Assembly: GCA_035635075.1 (NCBI GenBank)
Contig: DASQBT010000007.1
Span: 1-16,603, forward strand
Direction of reading: 5' to 3'
Length of the DNA stretch: 16,603 bases
Origin: DASQBT01 sp035635075
GTDB lineage: Bacteria; Pseudomonadota; Gammaproteobacteria; Burkholderiales; Thiobacillaceae
Shown: one piece after another, positions 6,405 through 13,972 of the stretch
Position numbering within the stretch: the stretch's first letter is position 1
Layout: every line of letters starts with the position of its first letter
Notes under the pieces: model-generated
Told to the model about the DNA's origin: nothing
The model's input: the letters and a program-made list of their open reading frames with translations, nothing else
Databases searched by the model: none
Position numbers and translations under genes: made by a program

Positions 6405-7810
6405 ATGAGAAACCCATGACCCGGACTTACACGGCATTAGCGTTCACCTTGGCAGCACTGTTACCCGGCGTCGCTTGGGCGACGGGCGACGGCGTGGTCG
6501 GCGAGAACCTGCTGTGGCTCGCGATCATTCTTATGTCGGCGCGGCTGTTCGCGCCGGTTGCCGAGAAAATCGGCTTCCCCGCCGTACTCGGGGAATTGCT
6601 GCTGGGTGTGGCGCTTGGCAACCTTACGTTATTCGGCATCCAGTATTTCGACACTATCGCGAAAGACCCGATCATCGCCTTCATGGCCGAGCTGGGAGTC
6701 ATCGTCCTGATGTTGCAGATCGGCCTGGAGACGCGCTTGGCTGATCTGGCGAAAGTCGGTGGACGGGCCGCCACCGTTGGCGTGGTCGGCATTGCGATCC
6801 CCTTTCTGTTGGGCGCTTTCGCGGTCGGGCCGTGGCTGTTGCCAGGCTTGGGAAAGAATACTTATCTTTTCCTCGGCGCCACTCTGGCGGCCACCTCGGT
6901 GGGCATCACCGGGCGCGTATTCCGCGACCTCGGCCAACTCGGGACACCGGAGGCGCGCACCGTCCTTGGCGCTGCGGTGATCGACGACGTGTTAGGCTTG
7001 GTCATTCTGGCGGTGGTCAGCGGACTGGTGCAGGCGGGCACGGTCAGCTTCGGCGAAGTGGGCGGCATCGTCCTCAACGCAGCCTTGTTCCTGATCGGTT
7101 CCATCGTTATCGGCCGTGCGCTCGCGCCTTTTTCCAGCCGCTGGCTGGCGCAGCTCGACAGCGGACCAAGAATGCTGTTCGCCCAAGTGCTGGCCACTGG
7201 CCTGTTCATGGCTTGGCTCGCGCACGTGGCCGGCCTGGCGCCGATCATCGGTGCCTTCGCGGCGGGACTTTTGTTCGAGCCGCTGTTCCTGAAGACCTTC
7301 AAGACGCCCAGGATTGTGCGCGAGGTCGAGGCGCTGCTGCCTGGCGATGTACCCGGCGGGGCCGATTCGCTCACCGCGCGTCTGCGTGAGGCGCTCACCC
7401 GCCACACCCGCCATCAGCACGAGCACATGTTGGAGCCGATCGGCTATTTCTTCGTGCCGGTATTCTTTGTGCTGACGGGTATGCAGGTCGATCTGTCCAC
7501 GCTGACCGACCCCACCATCGTCGCCATCGCGCTCGGCGTGACCGCTGCTGCCCTGGCCGGAAAGCTGCTTGCCGGGTTTGCCGCCGGACGCGGCGTACGC
7601 GCTTGGGTGGTAGGCTGGGGCATGGTGCCGCGGGGCGAGGTGGGCCTGATCTTCGCCATGGTCGGCAAACAGCTCGGGGTGATGAGCGAAGCCATGTTTT
7701 CGGTCATCGTCATCATGGTCATCCTGACCACACTCATCGCTCCTCCGATGCTGACACTGCTGCTGCGGAAAAAACCTCGTGCTGGCGAATCGGTTGGGCG
7801 TGAGGGTTGA
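6401..7810 (+). CDS. CPA2-type cation:proton antiporter (Na_H_Exchanger domain)
   Basis: Polytopic inner-membrane antiporter of the Kef/NapA-like CPA2 group that exchanges Na+ or K+ for protons. It has 469 residues. An N-terminal signal-peptide-like segment (about residues 6-27, ending GVAWA) is followed by roughly 12 hydrophobic helices. The paired acidic motif AAVIDDVLGLVILA has D195 and D196 at the ion-binding position. GMVPRGEVGLIFAMVGKQLG (408-427) is a hallmark of this group. A hydrophilic loop at 300-346 is rich in basic and His residues (RHTRHQHEH, 334-342). No RCK/TrkA-N domain is attached, unlike KefB/KefC. The start is GTG 6401, overlapping the preceding remnant's stop and with GGAG close by; ATG 6416 is a plausible alternative. 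Ion specificity cannot be read from the sequence. Confidence 0.88.
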   Translation: MNEKPMTRTYTALAFTLAALLPGVAWATGDGVVGENLLWLAIILMSARLFAPVAEKIGFPAVLGELLLGVALGNLTLFGIQYFDTIAKDPIIAFMAELGVIVLMLQIGLETRLADLAKVGGRAATVGVVGIAIPFLLGAFAVGPWLLPGLGKNTYLFLGATLAATSVGITGRVFRDLGQLGTPEARTVLGAAVIDDVLGLVILAVVSGLVQAGTVSFGEVGGIVLNAALFLIGSIVIGRALAPFSSRWLAQLDSGPRMLFAQVLATGLFMAWLAHVAGLAPIIGAFAAGLLFEPLFLKTFKTPRIVREVEALLPGDVPGGADSLTARLREALTRHTRHQHEHMLEPIGYFFVPVFFVLTGMQVDLSTLTDPTIVAIALGVTAAALAGKLLAGFAAGRGVRAWVVGWGMVPRGEVGLIFAMVGKQLGVMSEAMFSVIVIMVILTTLIAPPMLTLLLRKKPRAGESVGREG

Positions 7811-8132
7811 GCAGATGTTGTCGAGAAACGACGACAGCACGGCAACCCTGACCAAGAGCAGAAAGCCTCCCTGTCAGTTGTCCGGCAACCAGTGCGGGCA
7901 GGCGCAGGGCGGCTACGATCGAGGCGTGCTGGCCTTCGCCGTCGGCTACGGGGGCTCGATAACCTGGTTCGGCTCGTCCGCCGGCGTCGCCATCTCCAAC
8001 GAATTCGAACAGGCAAAAGACTCCGTCCGCTGGCTCAAGGAAGGCTGGCATGTCGCGGCCGCCTACGTGCTGGGCATGGGGATATTCTACCTGGCACTGG
8101 GATGGGAGCCGGACCCACCGCTTGCCCGGTGA
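7779..8132 (+). pseudogene. C-terminal remnant of an NhaD/citrate-transporter-like permease
   Basis: The first 42 codons (from 7779, overlapping the antiporter end) look random. From 7905 on, the translation QGGYDRGVLAFAVGYGG, then WFGSSAGVAISN, then WLKEGWHVAAAYVLG resembles the extreme C-terminus of ion-transporter-superfamily permeases annotated as NhaD-like or citrate transporters. About 75 residues remain of what is normally a protein of more than 400, so this is a truncated relic and not a working transporter. The boundary near 7905 marks the probable deletion or recombination joint. It ends just before the convergent CPA1 antiporter. The family call is from remembered sequence pattern and should be treated as moderate. 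Confidence 0.55.
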
Positions 8133-8135
8133 TTG

Positions 8136-8164
8136 GAGCTGCGAGGTCCGTAGCTCTGCAGCTC
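8136..8164. other. Hairpin between convergent genes
   Basis: GAGCTGC at 8136-8142 and GCAGCTC at 8158-8164 form a perfect 7-bp stem. It can extend inward with GAG (8143-8145) and CTC (8154-8156) across a one-base bulge. It lies between the rightward permease remnant and the leftward CPA1 antiporter, 18 nt from the latter's stop. No T-run follows on either strand, so a bidirectional terminator role is possible but not shown. Confidence 0.4.
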
Positions 8165-8181
8165 GTTCAGACGTACCCGGA

Positions 8182-9420
8182 TTATTCGGTAACGAGCAAG
8201 TCCAGCCTGCGCGCCAGCCACTTGGTCGTCGGCGCCTGGATCAGGATGGTCATCAGGATGGCGATGAAGGTAACCGAGGCAATGATCTGGGCGCCCGGCG
8301 CCTTCACGCCGACCAGCAAGCCCGCCAAGGCGCCGGGGATCACGCCGGTTTCGCGCGTCCAGCACATGAACAGCAGTTCCTTCACGCTCCAGCGTGCGCG
8401 GCGGTCAGGGCCCGCGCATAGGAACACCGTTACTGGCCGGGCCACCAGCATAAAGACGGCGACGACCGCCACCCCGCCGGCCAAGTACTGGTTCATCAGG
8501 CCGAAGTCCACCTGCGTGCCGAGCAGGATAAAGATGAACATGCGCATGATGAGCGCGGTGGTCGCGACAAAGTCGTCCATCTTCTCGGCTTCCTGCTCTT
8601 CCATGGCGAAACCGAAACTCTCCTTGTTGCCGAGCATGATGCCGAATACGAACACCGCCATGAAGCCGCTCGCGTGCAGGCCGCCGGCCCCCAGATAAGC
8701 GGCAATCACCGCCATCAGGGTTACCAGCGGCGCATACTCGGCCAGAAAGCTGTACTTCTGGTGGGCGATGAGCACGGCCGCGAGATAGCCCAGCACACCG
8801 CCCGCGAGTATGCCCAGGCCGGACTGCCAGGCCAGGTCGCGCAGTGCATAAGGCACCGAGAACTCGCCCTGCCCCATGGCCACGCCCAACACGGCGAAGG
8901 TGGCGATGGCACCCATGGCATCGTTGAAGGCGGATTCGCTCATCACCGTTTGTGCCACCCGATCCTTGATGCGAACCTGCCTGAAAACCGGCACCAGGGT
9001 GGCCGGGTCGGTGGACGCGATGGTCGCGCCCAGGAGCAGGGCCACGATGGAAGGAATGCCCAGAAAATAGTGGGCCGCCAGGCCAGTGATGGCGGCGGTG
9101 ATGAGCACGCCGACGGTGGCGATCACCACGATGGTGATCCACACGTCCTTGAGCACATTGAGCCTGAGCGAAGCTCCGCCATCGAACAGAATGTAGCAGG
9201 AGCCGAAGATCAGGATCATCTGGTTGATGGCAGAGTCCGCCGGGATGTCGACCCAGTCCAGCATCGCCGGACCCAGCAGCATGCCGATGACCAGGAACAC
9301 CGCCACGTCGGGCACCCTGGCCCAGCGCGCAATCAGGCTGGAGAGGCTACCGATCCCCAGGATAATGCCGAAGACCAGCAGGGTATGCTTGGCAAGTTCG
9401 AGCGAGGTCGATGATTCCAT
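8182..9420 (-). CDS. CPA1/NhaP-type cation:proton antiporter, membrane domain only
   Basis: Inner-membrane Na+(K+)/H+ antiporter of the NhaP branch. It has 412 residues with about 12-13 hydrophobic helices. The CPA1 motifs are IASTDPATLVPVF (134-146, with T137-D138-P139) and SESAFNDAMGAIATF (161-175). N166-D167 form the expected ion-binding pair. A membrane-buried E357 sits in CWTRETGVIPGALAG. E. coli NhaP2/CvrA carries C-terminal cytosolic regulatory domains; this protein stops after the last helix and a short basic tail, so regulation must differ. The ATG at 9420 gives MESSTSLELAKHTLLV. Its Shine-Dalgarno is weak. It is on the same strand as the RND operon, 96 bp downstream of it, with a perfect palindrome in between. 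It converges on the cation-transport remnants to its left. Confidence 0.9.
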   Translation of the reverse strand: MESSTSLELAKHTLLVFGIILGIGSLSSLIARWARVPDVAVFLVIGMLLGPAMLDWVDIPADSAINQMILIFGSCYILFDGGASLRLNVLKDVWITIVVIATVGVLITAAITGLAAHYFLGIPSIVALLLGATIASTDPATLVPVFRQVRIKDRVAQTVMSESAFNDAMGAIATFAVLGVAMGQGEFSVPYALRDLAWQSGLGILAGGVLGYLAAVLIAHQKYSFLAEYAPLVTLMAVIAAYLGAGGLHASGFMAVFVFGIMLGNKESFGFAMEEQEAEKMDDFVATTALIMRMFIFILLGTQVDFGLMNQYLAGGVAVVAVFMLVARPVTVFLCAGPDRRARWSVKELLFMCWTRETGVIPGALAGLLVGVKAPGAQIIASVTFIAILMTILIQAPTTKWLARRLDLLVTE

Positions 9421-9461
9421 GGCGGCCTATTCGTTTTTTGCGAGCGCGGGTGCGCAATCTT

Positions 9462-9477
9462 ATGCCAGATCTGGCAT
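9462..9477. promoter_or_regulatory. Perfect 16-bp palindrome upstream of the CPA1 antiporter
   Basis: ATGCCAGATCTGGCAT is a perfect inverted repeat centred between 9469 and 9470. On the minus strand it begins 39 nt after the RND permease stop and ends 41 nt before the antiporter ATG. It could be an operator for a dimeric regulator controlling the antiporter, or the stem of a weak terminator for the RND operon. No U-run follows it on the minus strand. A further CTGGC copy directly adjoins it. The function is inference. Confidence 0.4.
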
Positions 9478-9516
9478 CTGGCGCAGACCGCCCTTCCTCG
9501 GATTTCACCAGCCCGC

Positions 9517-12500
9517 TTACTCGCTTGCCCCCGCCGCAACGCCGGTCGCCGAACGAGCGTTGCGTGCCAGCCGGTTTTTGAAGGCCTCCAGATAGAGGTA
9601 GATCACCGGTGTGATGTAGAGGGTCAGCGCCTGCGACACGAGGAGTCCGCCCACCACCGCGAGGCCAAGGGGGCGGCGGCCTTCCGATCCGGCTCCCACG
9701 CCCAGGGCGATCGGGAGCGTGCCCATGAGCGCCGCCATGGTGGTCATCATGATCGGCCGGAACCGAGTCAAGCAGGCTTGGTATATGGCGTCCAGCGGCG
9801 CCTTGCCGGCGGTGCGCTGAGCGTTTATGGCGAAGTCGATCATCATGATGGCGTTTTTCTTGACGATGCCGATCAGCATGATCAGGCCGACGAAACCGTA
9901 CATGTTGAGATCGAGGTGAAACAGGAGCAGGGTAAGCAAGGCCCCCAGTCCGGCAGTGGGCAGGCCGGACAGGATGGTGAGCGGATGGATGTAGCTTTCG
10001 TAGAGGATGCCCAGCACCAGGTAGATGACAAAGATGGCGCCGACGATGAGAAATCCCATGCCGGTGAGGGAGGACTGGAAAGCCTGGGCCGCTCCCTGGA
10101 AGCTGCCGGTGAGGCTGGTCGGGGCCTGCATCTGCCGCATCGCATTGTTCACTTCCGTGATGGCGTCGCCTAGTGCGAGACCTGGCGCCAGATTGAAGGA
10201 AACCGTCACCGATGGAAGCTGCCCCAGGTGGGTGATGGATAACGGGCCGATGTCGCGCTTGAGGCTGGCGACAGTATCCAGGGGCACCAGGCTGCCGGCC
10301 GAAGAACGAACATAGAGCATGGACAAGGCGTTGGCATCCTGCTGGAACTCGGGAGCAAGTTCCATGATGACCTGATATTCGTTGGTAGGCGTGTAGATGG
10401 TCGAAACCTGGCGGGTGCCGTAGGCATTGTAAAGCGCAGTTTCGATCTGTTCAGGCGTCACGCCCAGCGATGCCGCCTTGTCGCGTTCGATCTGGACCGT
10501 TACCTGCGGATTGGTGATTTGCAGGTCGCTGGTGACGTCCTGGAAACCGGGCAGGGAACGCAGCTTGGCCTCGATGCGCGGTGCCCACGCGAACAGGGTC
10601 TGGGTGTCGGCGTCCTGCAGGGTGTACTGGTACTGGCTCTTGGTAAGTTGGCCGCCGATGCGAATCGCCGGCAGATTCTGCAGGAACACCTTGAGGCCCG
10701 TAATGGCGGCGAGTTTGGGCCGCAGACGCTGGATCACCTCATCGGCCGAGGCCCGCTCGCTGCGCGGCTTGAGGCTGACAAAAATGCGCCCCAGGTTGAG
10801 CGACTGGCTGGCGCCGCTGGCGCCGATGAACGCCATCGCAGAGCCGACGGCGGGATCGGCGCGCACGATGGCGGCAGCCTGTTGTTGCTTTCTCGCCATG
10901 TCCTCGAAGGAAATATCCTGGGCAGCTTCAGTGAATGCAAATATCTGCCCGGAGTCCTCGCTCGGCAAAAAGCCCTTGGGCATGACAACGAACAGCCAGC
11001 CGGTGGCGACGAATACCGCCACGAACGCCAGCATGGTCGCGCGGCGGTGGCGCAGCACCCAGCTCAAGCTGCGGTCATAGGCGTGTTTCATCGCATCGAA
11101 GGCCGCCTCGCTCGCGCGATAGACGCGCCCGTGGTGGACAGCATGGGACGGACGCAGCCAGCGGCTGCACAACATGGGGGTGAGGGTAAGGGAGACAAAA
11201 CCGGACACCAGCACTGCCGCAATGATGGTGACCGCAAACTCGTGCAGCAAGCGGCCCAGGATACCGCCCATGAACAGGATGGGAAGAAACACCGCCACCA
11301 GCGACAGCGTCATCGAGACCACGGTAAAGCTGATTTCGCGCGTGCCCTTGAGGGTCGCGTCCCAGCGCGATTCGCCCATCTCCAGGTGGCGCGAGACATT
11401 CTCCAGCACCACGATGGCGTCATCCACGACAAAGCCCACGCACAGGGTGAGCGCCATCAGCGACAGATTGTCCAGGCTGTAGCCCATCAGATACATCACG
11501 CAGAAGGCACCGATCAGGGCGAGCGGCAAGGCGAGGCTGGGAATGAGCGTGGCCGACACGTTGCGCAGGAACAGGAAGATCACCATCACCACCAGAGTCA
11601 GCGCGAGCAGCAGGCTAAACTGCACGTCGTTGACCGAATCGCGAATCGATTGTGAGCGGTCATAGAGGACGCCCATTTGCACGCCGGGCGGTATCTGGGC
11701 GCGGAACACCGGCAGCAGGGCGCGGATCGAATCCACCACCTGAATGGTATTGGTGCCGGGCTGACGCTGGATCGCAAGCACGATGCCGCGCTGGCCGTTG
11801 AACCAGGCCGCCAGCTTGTTGTTCTCCACATCGTCCATCACCCGCCCCAGTTCACCCAGCCGAACCGGCGCACCGTTGCGGTAGGCGACGATGAGGGGCT
11901 CGAATTTCGCCGCGTCATAGAGTTGCCCGGTGGCCTGAACGGTATAGGTGCGGCGTTCACCGTAAAGCGTGCCGGTGGGCAAATTGACATTGTGCTGGGC
12001 CAGGGCGTCGGCCACCTCATCTATGCCGATACCTTTGGCCACCAATGCGCGCGGATCGAGCTGGGCGCGCACCGCGTATTTCTGGCTGCCGAACACCTGC
12101 ACCTGAGCCACACCGCTAACCGTGGAAATCCGCTGGGCCAGGAGCGTCTCGGCGTATTCGTCCACCGCTGACAGGGGCAGAGTCTGTGAGGTGAGGGCCA
12201 GGTAGTACACCGGCAGGTCGGCCGGGTTGACCTTGCGGAACGAAGGCGGTGAGGGCATCTCCGTAGGAAGCTGGCGCAGGGAAGCTGAAATGGCCGACTG
12301 CACATCCAGCGCAGCAGCGTCGACATTGCGGTCGAGCGAGAATTGCAGGGTGATCTGGGTGGAGCCCTGGGCGCTGGAAGAGTTCATCGAATCCAGGCCG
12401 GCGATGGTGGAGAACTGTTTTTCCAGCGGCGTCGCCACTGCCGAAGCCATGGTTTCCGGGCTGGCGCCGGGCAGCGTGGCGGTCACCTGGATGGTGGGGA

Positions 12501-12624
12501 AGTCCACGTTGGGAAGTGCCGCTACCGGCAGCATCCGATAGCTGAACAGGCCGAACACCAGGATGCCGATCATCACCAGGCTGGTCATGATCGGCCGGCG
12601 GATGAAGATCTCGGAAATGTTCAT
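9517..12624 (-). CDS. RND multidrug efflux permease, MdtB/MdtC-like (HAE1 family)
   Basis: Proton-driven inner-membrane pump that exports drugs or other amphiphiles through a tripartite complex. It has 1035 residues, the full HAE1 length. The N-terminus is MNISEIFIRRPIMTSLVMIG, with helix 1 followed by a large periplasmic loop (about 30-335). Helices 2-6 include the proton-relay pair D401-D402 in GFVVDDAIVVLEN. After a second periplasmic loop (about 550-855), helix 10 has K923 in GIVKKNAIMMIDFA, the partner of AcrB K940. RMLPVAALPNVDFP and LPGASPETMASAVATPLE are most like MdtB/MdtC. E. coli uses two permeases (MdtB2C); here only one is encoded, so a homotrimer is likely. Its ATG overlaps the adaptor gene's stop (ATGA). 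Substrates cannot be told from sequence. Confidence 0.93.
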   Translation of the reverse strand: MNISEIFIRRPIMTSLVMIGILVFGLFSYRMLPVAALPNVDFPTIQVTATLPGASPETMASAVATPLEKQFSTIAGLDSMNSSSAQGSTQITLQFSLDRNVDAAALDVQSAISASLRQLPTEMPSPPSFRKVNPADLPVYYLALTSQTLPLSAVDEYAETLLAQRISTVSGVAQVQVFGSQKYAVRAQLDPRALVAKGIGIDEVADALAQHNVNLPTGTLYGERRTYTVQATGQLYDAAKFEPLIVAYRNGAPVRLGELGRVMDDVENNKLAAWFNGQRGIVLAIQRQPGTNTIQVVDSIRALLPVFRAQIPPGVQMGVLYDRSQSIRDSVNDVQFSLLLALTLVVMVIFLFLRNVSATLIPSLALPLALIGAFCVMYLMGYSLDNLSLMALTLCVGFVVDDAIVVLENVSRHLEMGESRWDATLKGTREISFTVVSMTLSLVAVFLPILFMGGILGRLLHEFAVTIIAAVLVSGFVSLTLTPMLCSRWLRPSHAVHHGRVYRASEAAFDAMKHAYDRSLSWVLRHRRATMLAFVAVFVATGWLFVVMPKGFLPSEDSGQIFAFTEAAQDISFEDMARKQQQAAAIVRADPAVGSAMAFIGASGASQSLNLGRIFVSLKPRSERASADEVIQRLRPKLAAITGLKVFLQNLPAIRIGGQLTKSQYQYTLQDADTQTLFAWAPRIEAKLRSLPGFQDVTSDLQITNPQVTVQIERDKAASLGVTPEQIETALYNAYGTRQVSTIYTPTNEYQVIMELAPEFQQDANALSMLYVRSSAGSLVPLDTVASLKRDIGPLSITHLGQLPSVTVSFNLAPGLALGDAITEVNNAMRQMQAPTSLTGSFQGAAQAFQSSLTGMGFLIVGAIFVIYLVLGILYESYIHPLTILSGLPTAGLGALLTLLLFHLDLNMYGFVGLIMLIGIVKKNAIMMIDFAINAQRTAGKAPLDAIYQACLTRFRPIMMTTMAALMGTLPIALGVGAGSEGRRPLGLAVVGGLLVSQALTLYITPVIYLYLEAFKNRLARNARSATGVAAGASE

Positions 12625-13745
12625 GGCGCGCTGCTGCTGCCCTTGATCTTGACGGCCGAATTGGGAGTCAAGCGGGAGGCACCGTCGGTGACCACTTTCT
12701 CCCCTGCCTGCAGGCCCTTTGCGATGACGGCGTCCGCGCCTTCAGTGCGCGCCACCACGACATCGCGGATTGCCACCTTGAGATCGGGTCGCACGACAAA
12801 TACATAGGTTCCGCGCGGGCCGTTCTGGACCGCACGCGCAGGCGCCACGACGACATCATTGTCCTGCCGCAGGGTCAGCGTGGTTTCGGCGAAATCCCCC
12901 GGCCACAATATGCGGTCGGTGTTTGGAAATTCAGCCCGTAGCTTGAGGGTGCCGGTGGCGGAATCCACTGCGTTGTCGACGAAGGCAAGGTTGCCTTCCA
13001 CAGAATTTGCGCCTGTCGTGCGCGGCAACGCCTCGACCTTGAGGATGCCGGCCGCGTGGCGCTGGCGGATCTGCCCACCGAATTGCTCGGGCACGGAAAA
13101 GCTCACATAGATTGGGCTGAGCTGGTTGATGACCACCAACGATACAGTGTCATTAGCCTTCACCAGGTTGCCGCCGGTCACCAGGATCTTGCCAGCCCGG
13201 CCGGCGATGGGAGAACGGATGGTGGTGTAATCCAGTTGCACGCGCGCATTGTCCAGAGCGGCCTTATCCGCCTTCACCACGGCTTGGGCTGCTTCCAGGT
13301 TGGCCCGCACCTGGGCATAGGCTTCACGCGAGATGAAGTTCTTCTGCAGCAGGTCCTCATAGCGTTTTTCCTGTCCCGCCGCGTACGTCAACTGGGCCTG
13401 ATCCTTGAGCAGGGCGGCTTCCGCCTGTTTGAGCTGGGCCGCGAAGGGGCGCGGGTCGATCTGAAACAGCAATTGCCCCTTCGCCACGTCCTGGCCGTCT
13501 TTGATGCCCACCCGGACGATCTGCCCATCTACCCGCGATTTCACGTTGACCGTGGCGAGGGTTTCCACATTGCCCACCGCCCTGAGTTGGAACGGCACGG
13601 TTTTTCGCACCACCTCACCCACGGTGACCGGCACCGGAGGGGTCTGCTTCGGCCCCTCCTTCTTCGCTTCGCCCCTGCCGCAGCTGGTCAGGACCAGCAG
13701 CACCGCGGCCGTGGCAATTACCCATCGAAGCGATGCCTTGCGCAT
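12621..13745 (-). CDS. RND efflux periplasmic adaptor (membrane fusion protein, MdtA-like lipoprotein)
   Basis: Periplasmic adaptor linking the RND permease to an outer-membrane channel. It has 374 residues. The signal peptide ends in a lipobox LTSC with C22 as the lipid-modified residue. The first half of the lipoyl-like domain is near RVDGQIVRVGIKDGQDVAKGQ without its conserved Lys; this is split by an alpha-helical hairpin (about 100-170) and closed by IRSPIAGRAGKILVTGGNLV (176-195). A beta-barrel and membrane-proximal domain follow. The overall match is to MdtA. The residue after the lipid Cys is Gly (CGRGEA), as in Pseudomonas MexA. AAGGAG lies 6 nt before the ATG at 13745, a strong ribosome-binding site. 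The stop overlaps the permease ATG by 4 bp, which indicates translational coupling. No outer-membrane factor gene follows. Confidence 0.93.
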   Translation of the reverse strand: MRKASLRWVIATAAVLLVLTSCGRGEAKKEGPKQTPPVPVTVGEVVRKTVPFQLRAVGNVETLATVNVKSRVDGQIVRVGIKDGQDVAKGQLLFQIDPRPFAAQLKQAEAALLKDQAQLTYAAGQEKRYEDLLQKNFISREAYAQVRANLEAAQAVVKADKAALDNARVQLDYTTIRSPIAGRAGKILVTGGNLVKANDTVSLVVINQLSPIYVSFSVPEQFGGQIRQRHAAGILKVEALPRTTGANSVEGNLAFVDNAVDSATGTLKLRAEFPNTDRILWPGDFAETTLTLRQDNDVVVAPARAVQNGPRGTYVFVVRPDLKVAIRDVVVARTEGADAVIAKGLQAGEKVVTDGASRLTPNSAVKIKGSSSAP

Positions 13746-13972
13746 TCAGTTCTCCTTCTTAATCAACCTGACCGTGTTTCGACCCCAAGCGCAGGAAGTG
13801 TAAATACCCTAAATTGGATGCACTTGCCAGTGATTAGTTTGCGCCGCGCGTGCTTCTTTCTGTATGGGCAAGGCACCCCGCCGCCTGTTTCTGGGACGGT
13901 AGGTTATCAGGCTGGCCTGGGCTACACTGGAGACCCTCGCAGAACACCGGCCAGGCCCCAGATCGGCCAGTG
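13746..13972. other. Divergent intergenic region between the RND adaptor gene and mutS
   Basis: This 227-bp gap must hold the promoters of both the leftward efflux operon and the rightward mutS. Toward mutS, a TACACT (13923-13928, in GGGCTACACTGG) could be a -10 box, but there is no convincing -35. Toward the efflux operon I see no confident -35/-10 pair. The left part (about 13795-13835) is AT-richer than its surroundings. No regulator gene or clear operator is adjacent. Confidence 0.35.

Noticed and set aside
7816..7836. Hairpin TGTTGTCG-AGAAA-CGACGACA just after the CPA2 antiporter stop, as an intrinsic terminator
   Set aside because: The stem needs a G-U pair and there is no T-run after it. 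The evidence is too weak to list as a terminator.
6992..7855. 287-codon open frame on the minus strand, opposite the CPA2 antiporter
   Set aside because: It is rich in His, Asp, Gln and Arg with no hydrophobic or domain pattern. It is explained as the reverse of a membrane-protein gene.
10519..11655. 378-codon open frame on the plus strand, opposite the RND permease
   Set aside because: It is antisense to a fully conserved RND gene. Its composition is rich in Gln, His, Arg and Gly, as expected when a GC-rich gene is read backwards, and no domain can be seen.
13850..13972. N-terminal extension of MutS by 41 residues
   Set aside because: The extra residues are not similar to MutS and the family N-terminus is reached from the ATG at 13973. 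The stretch is needed as promoter DNA.
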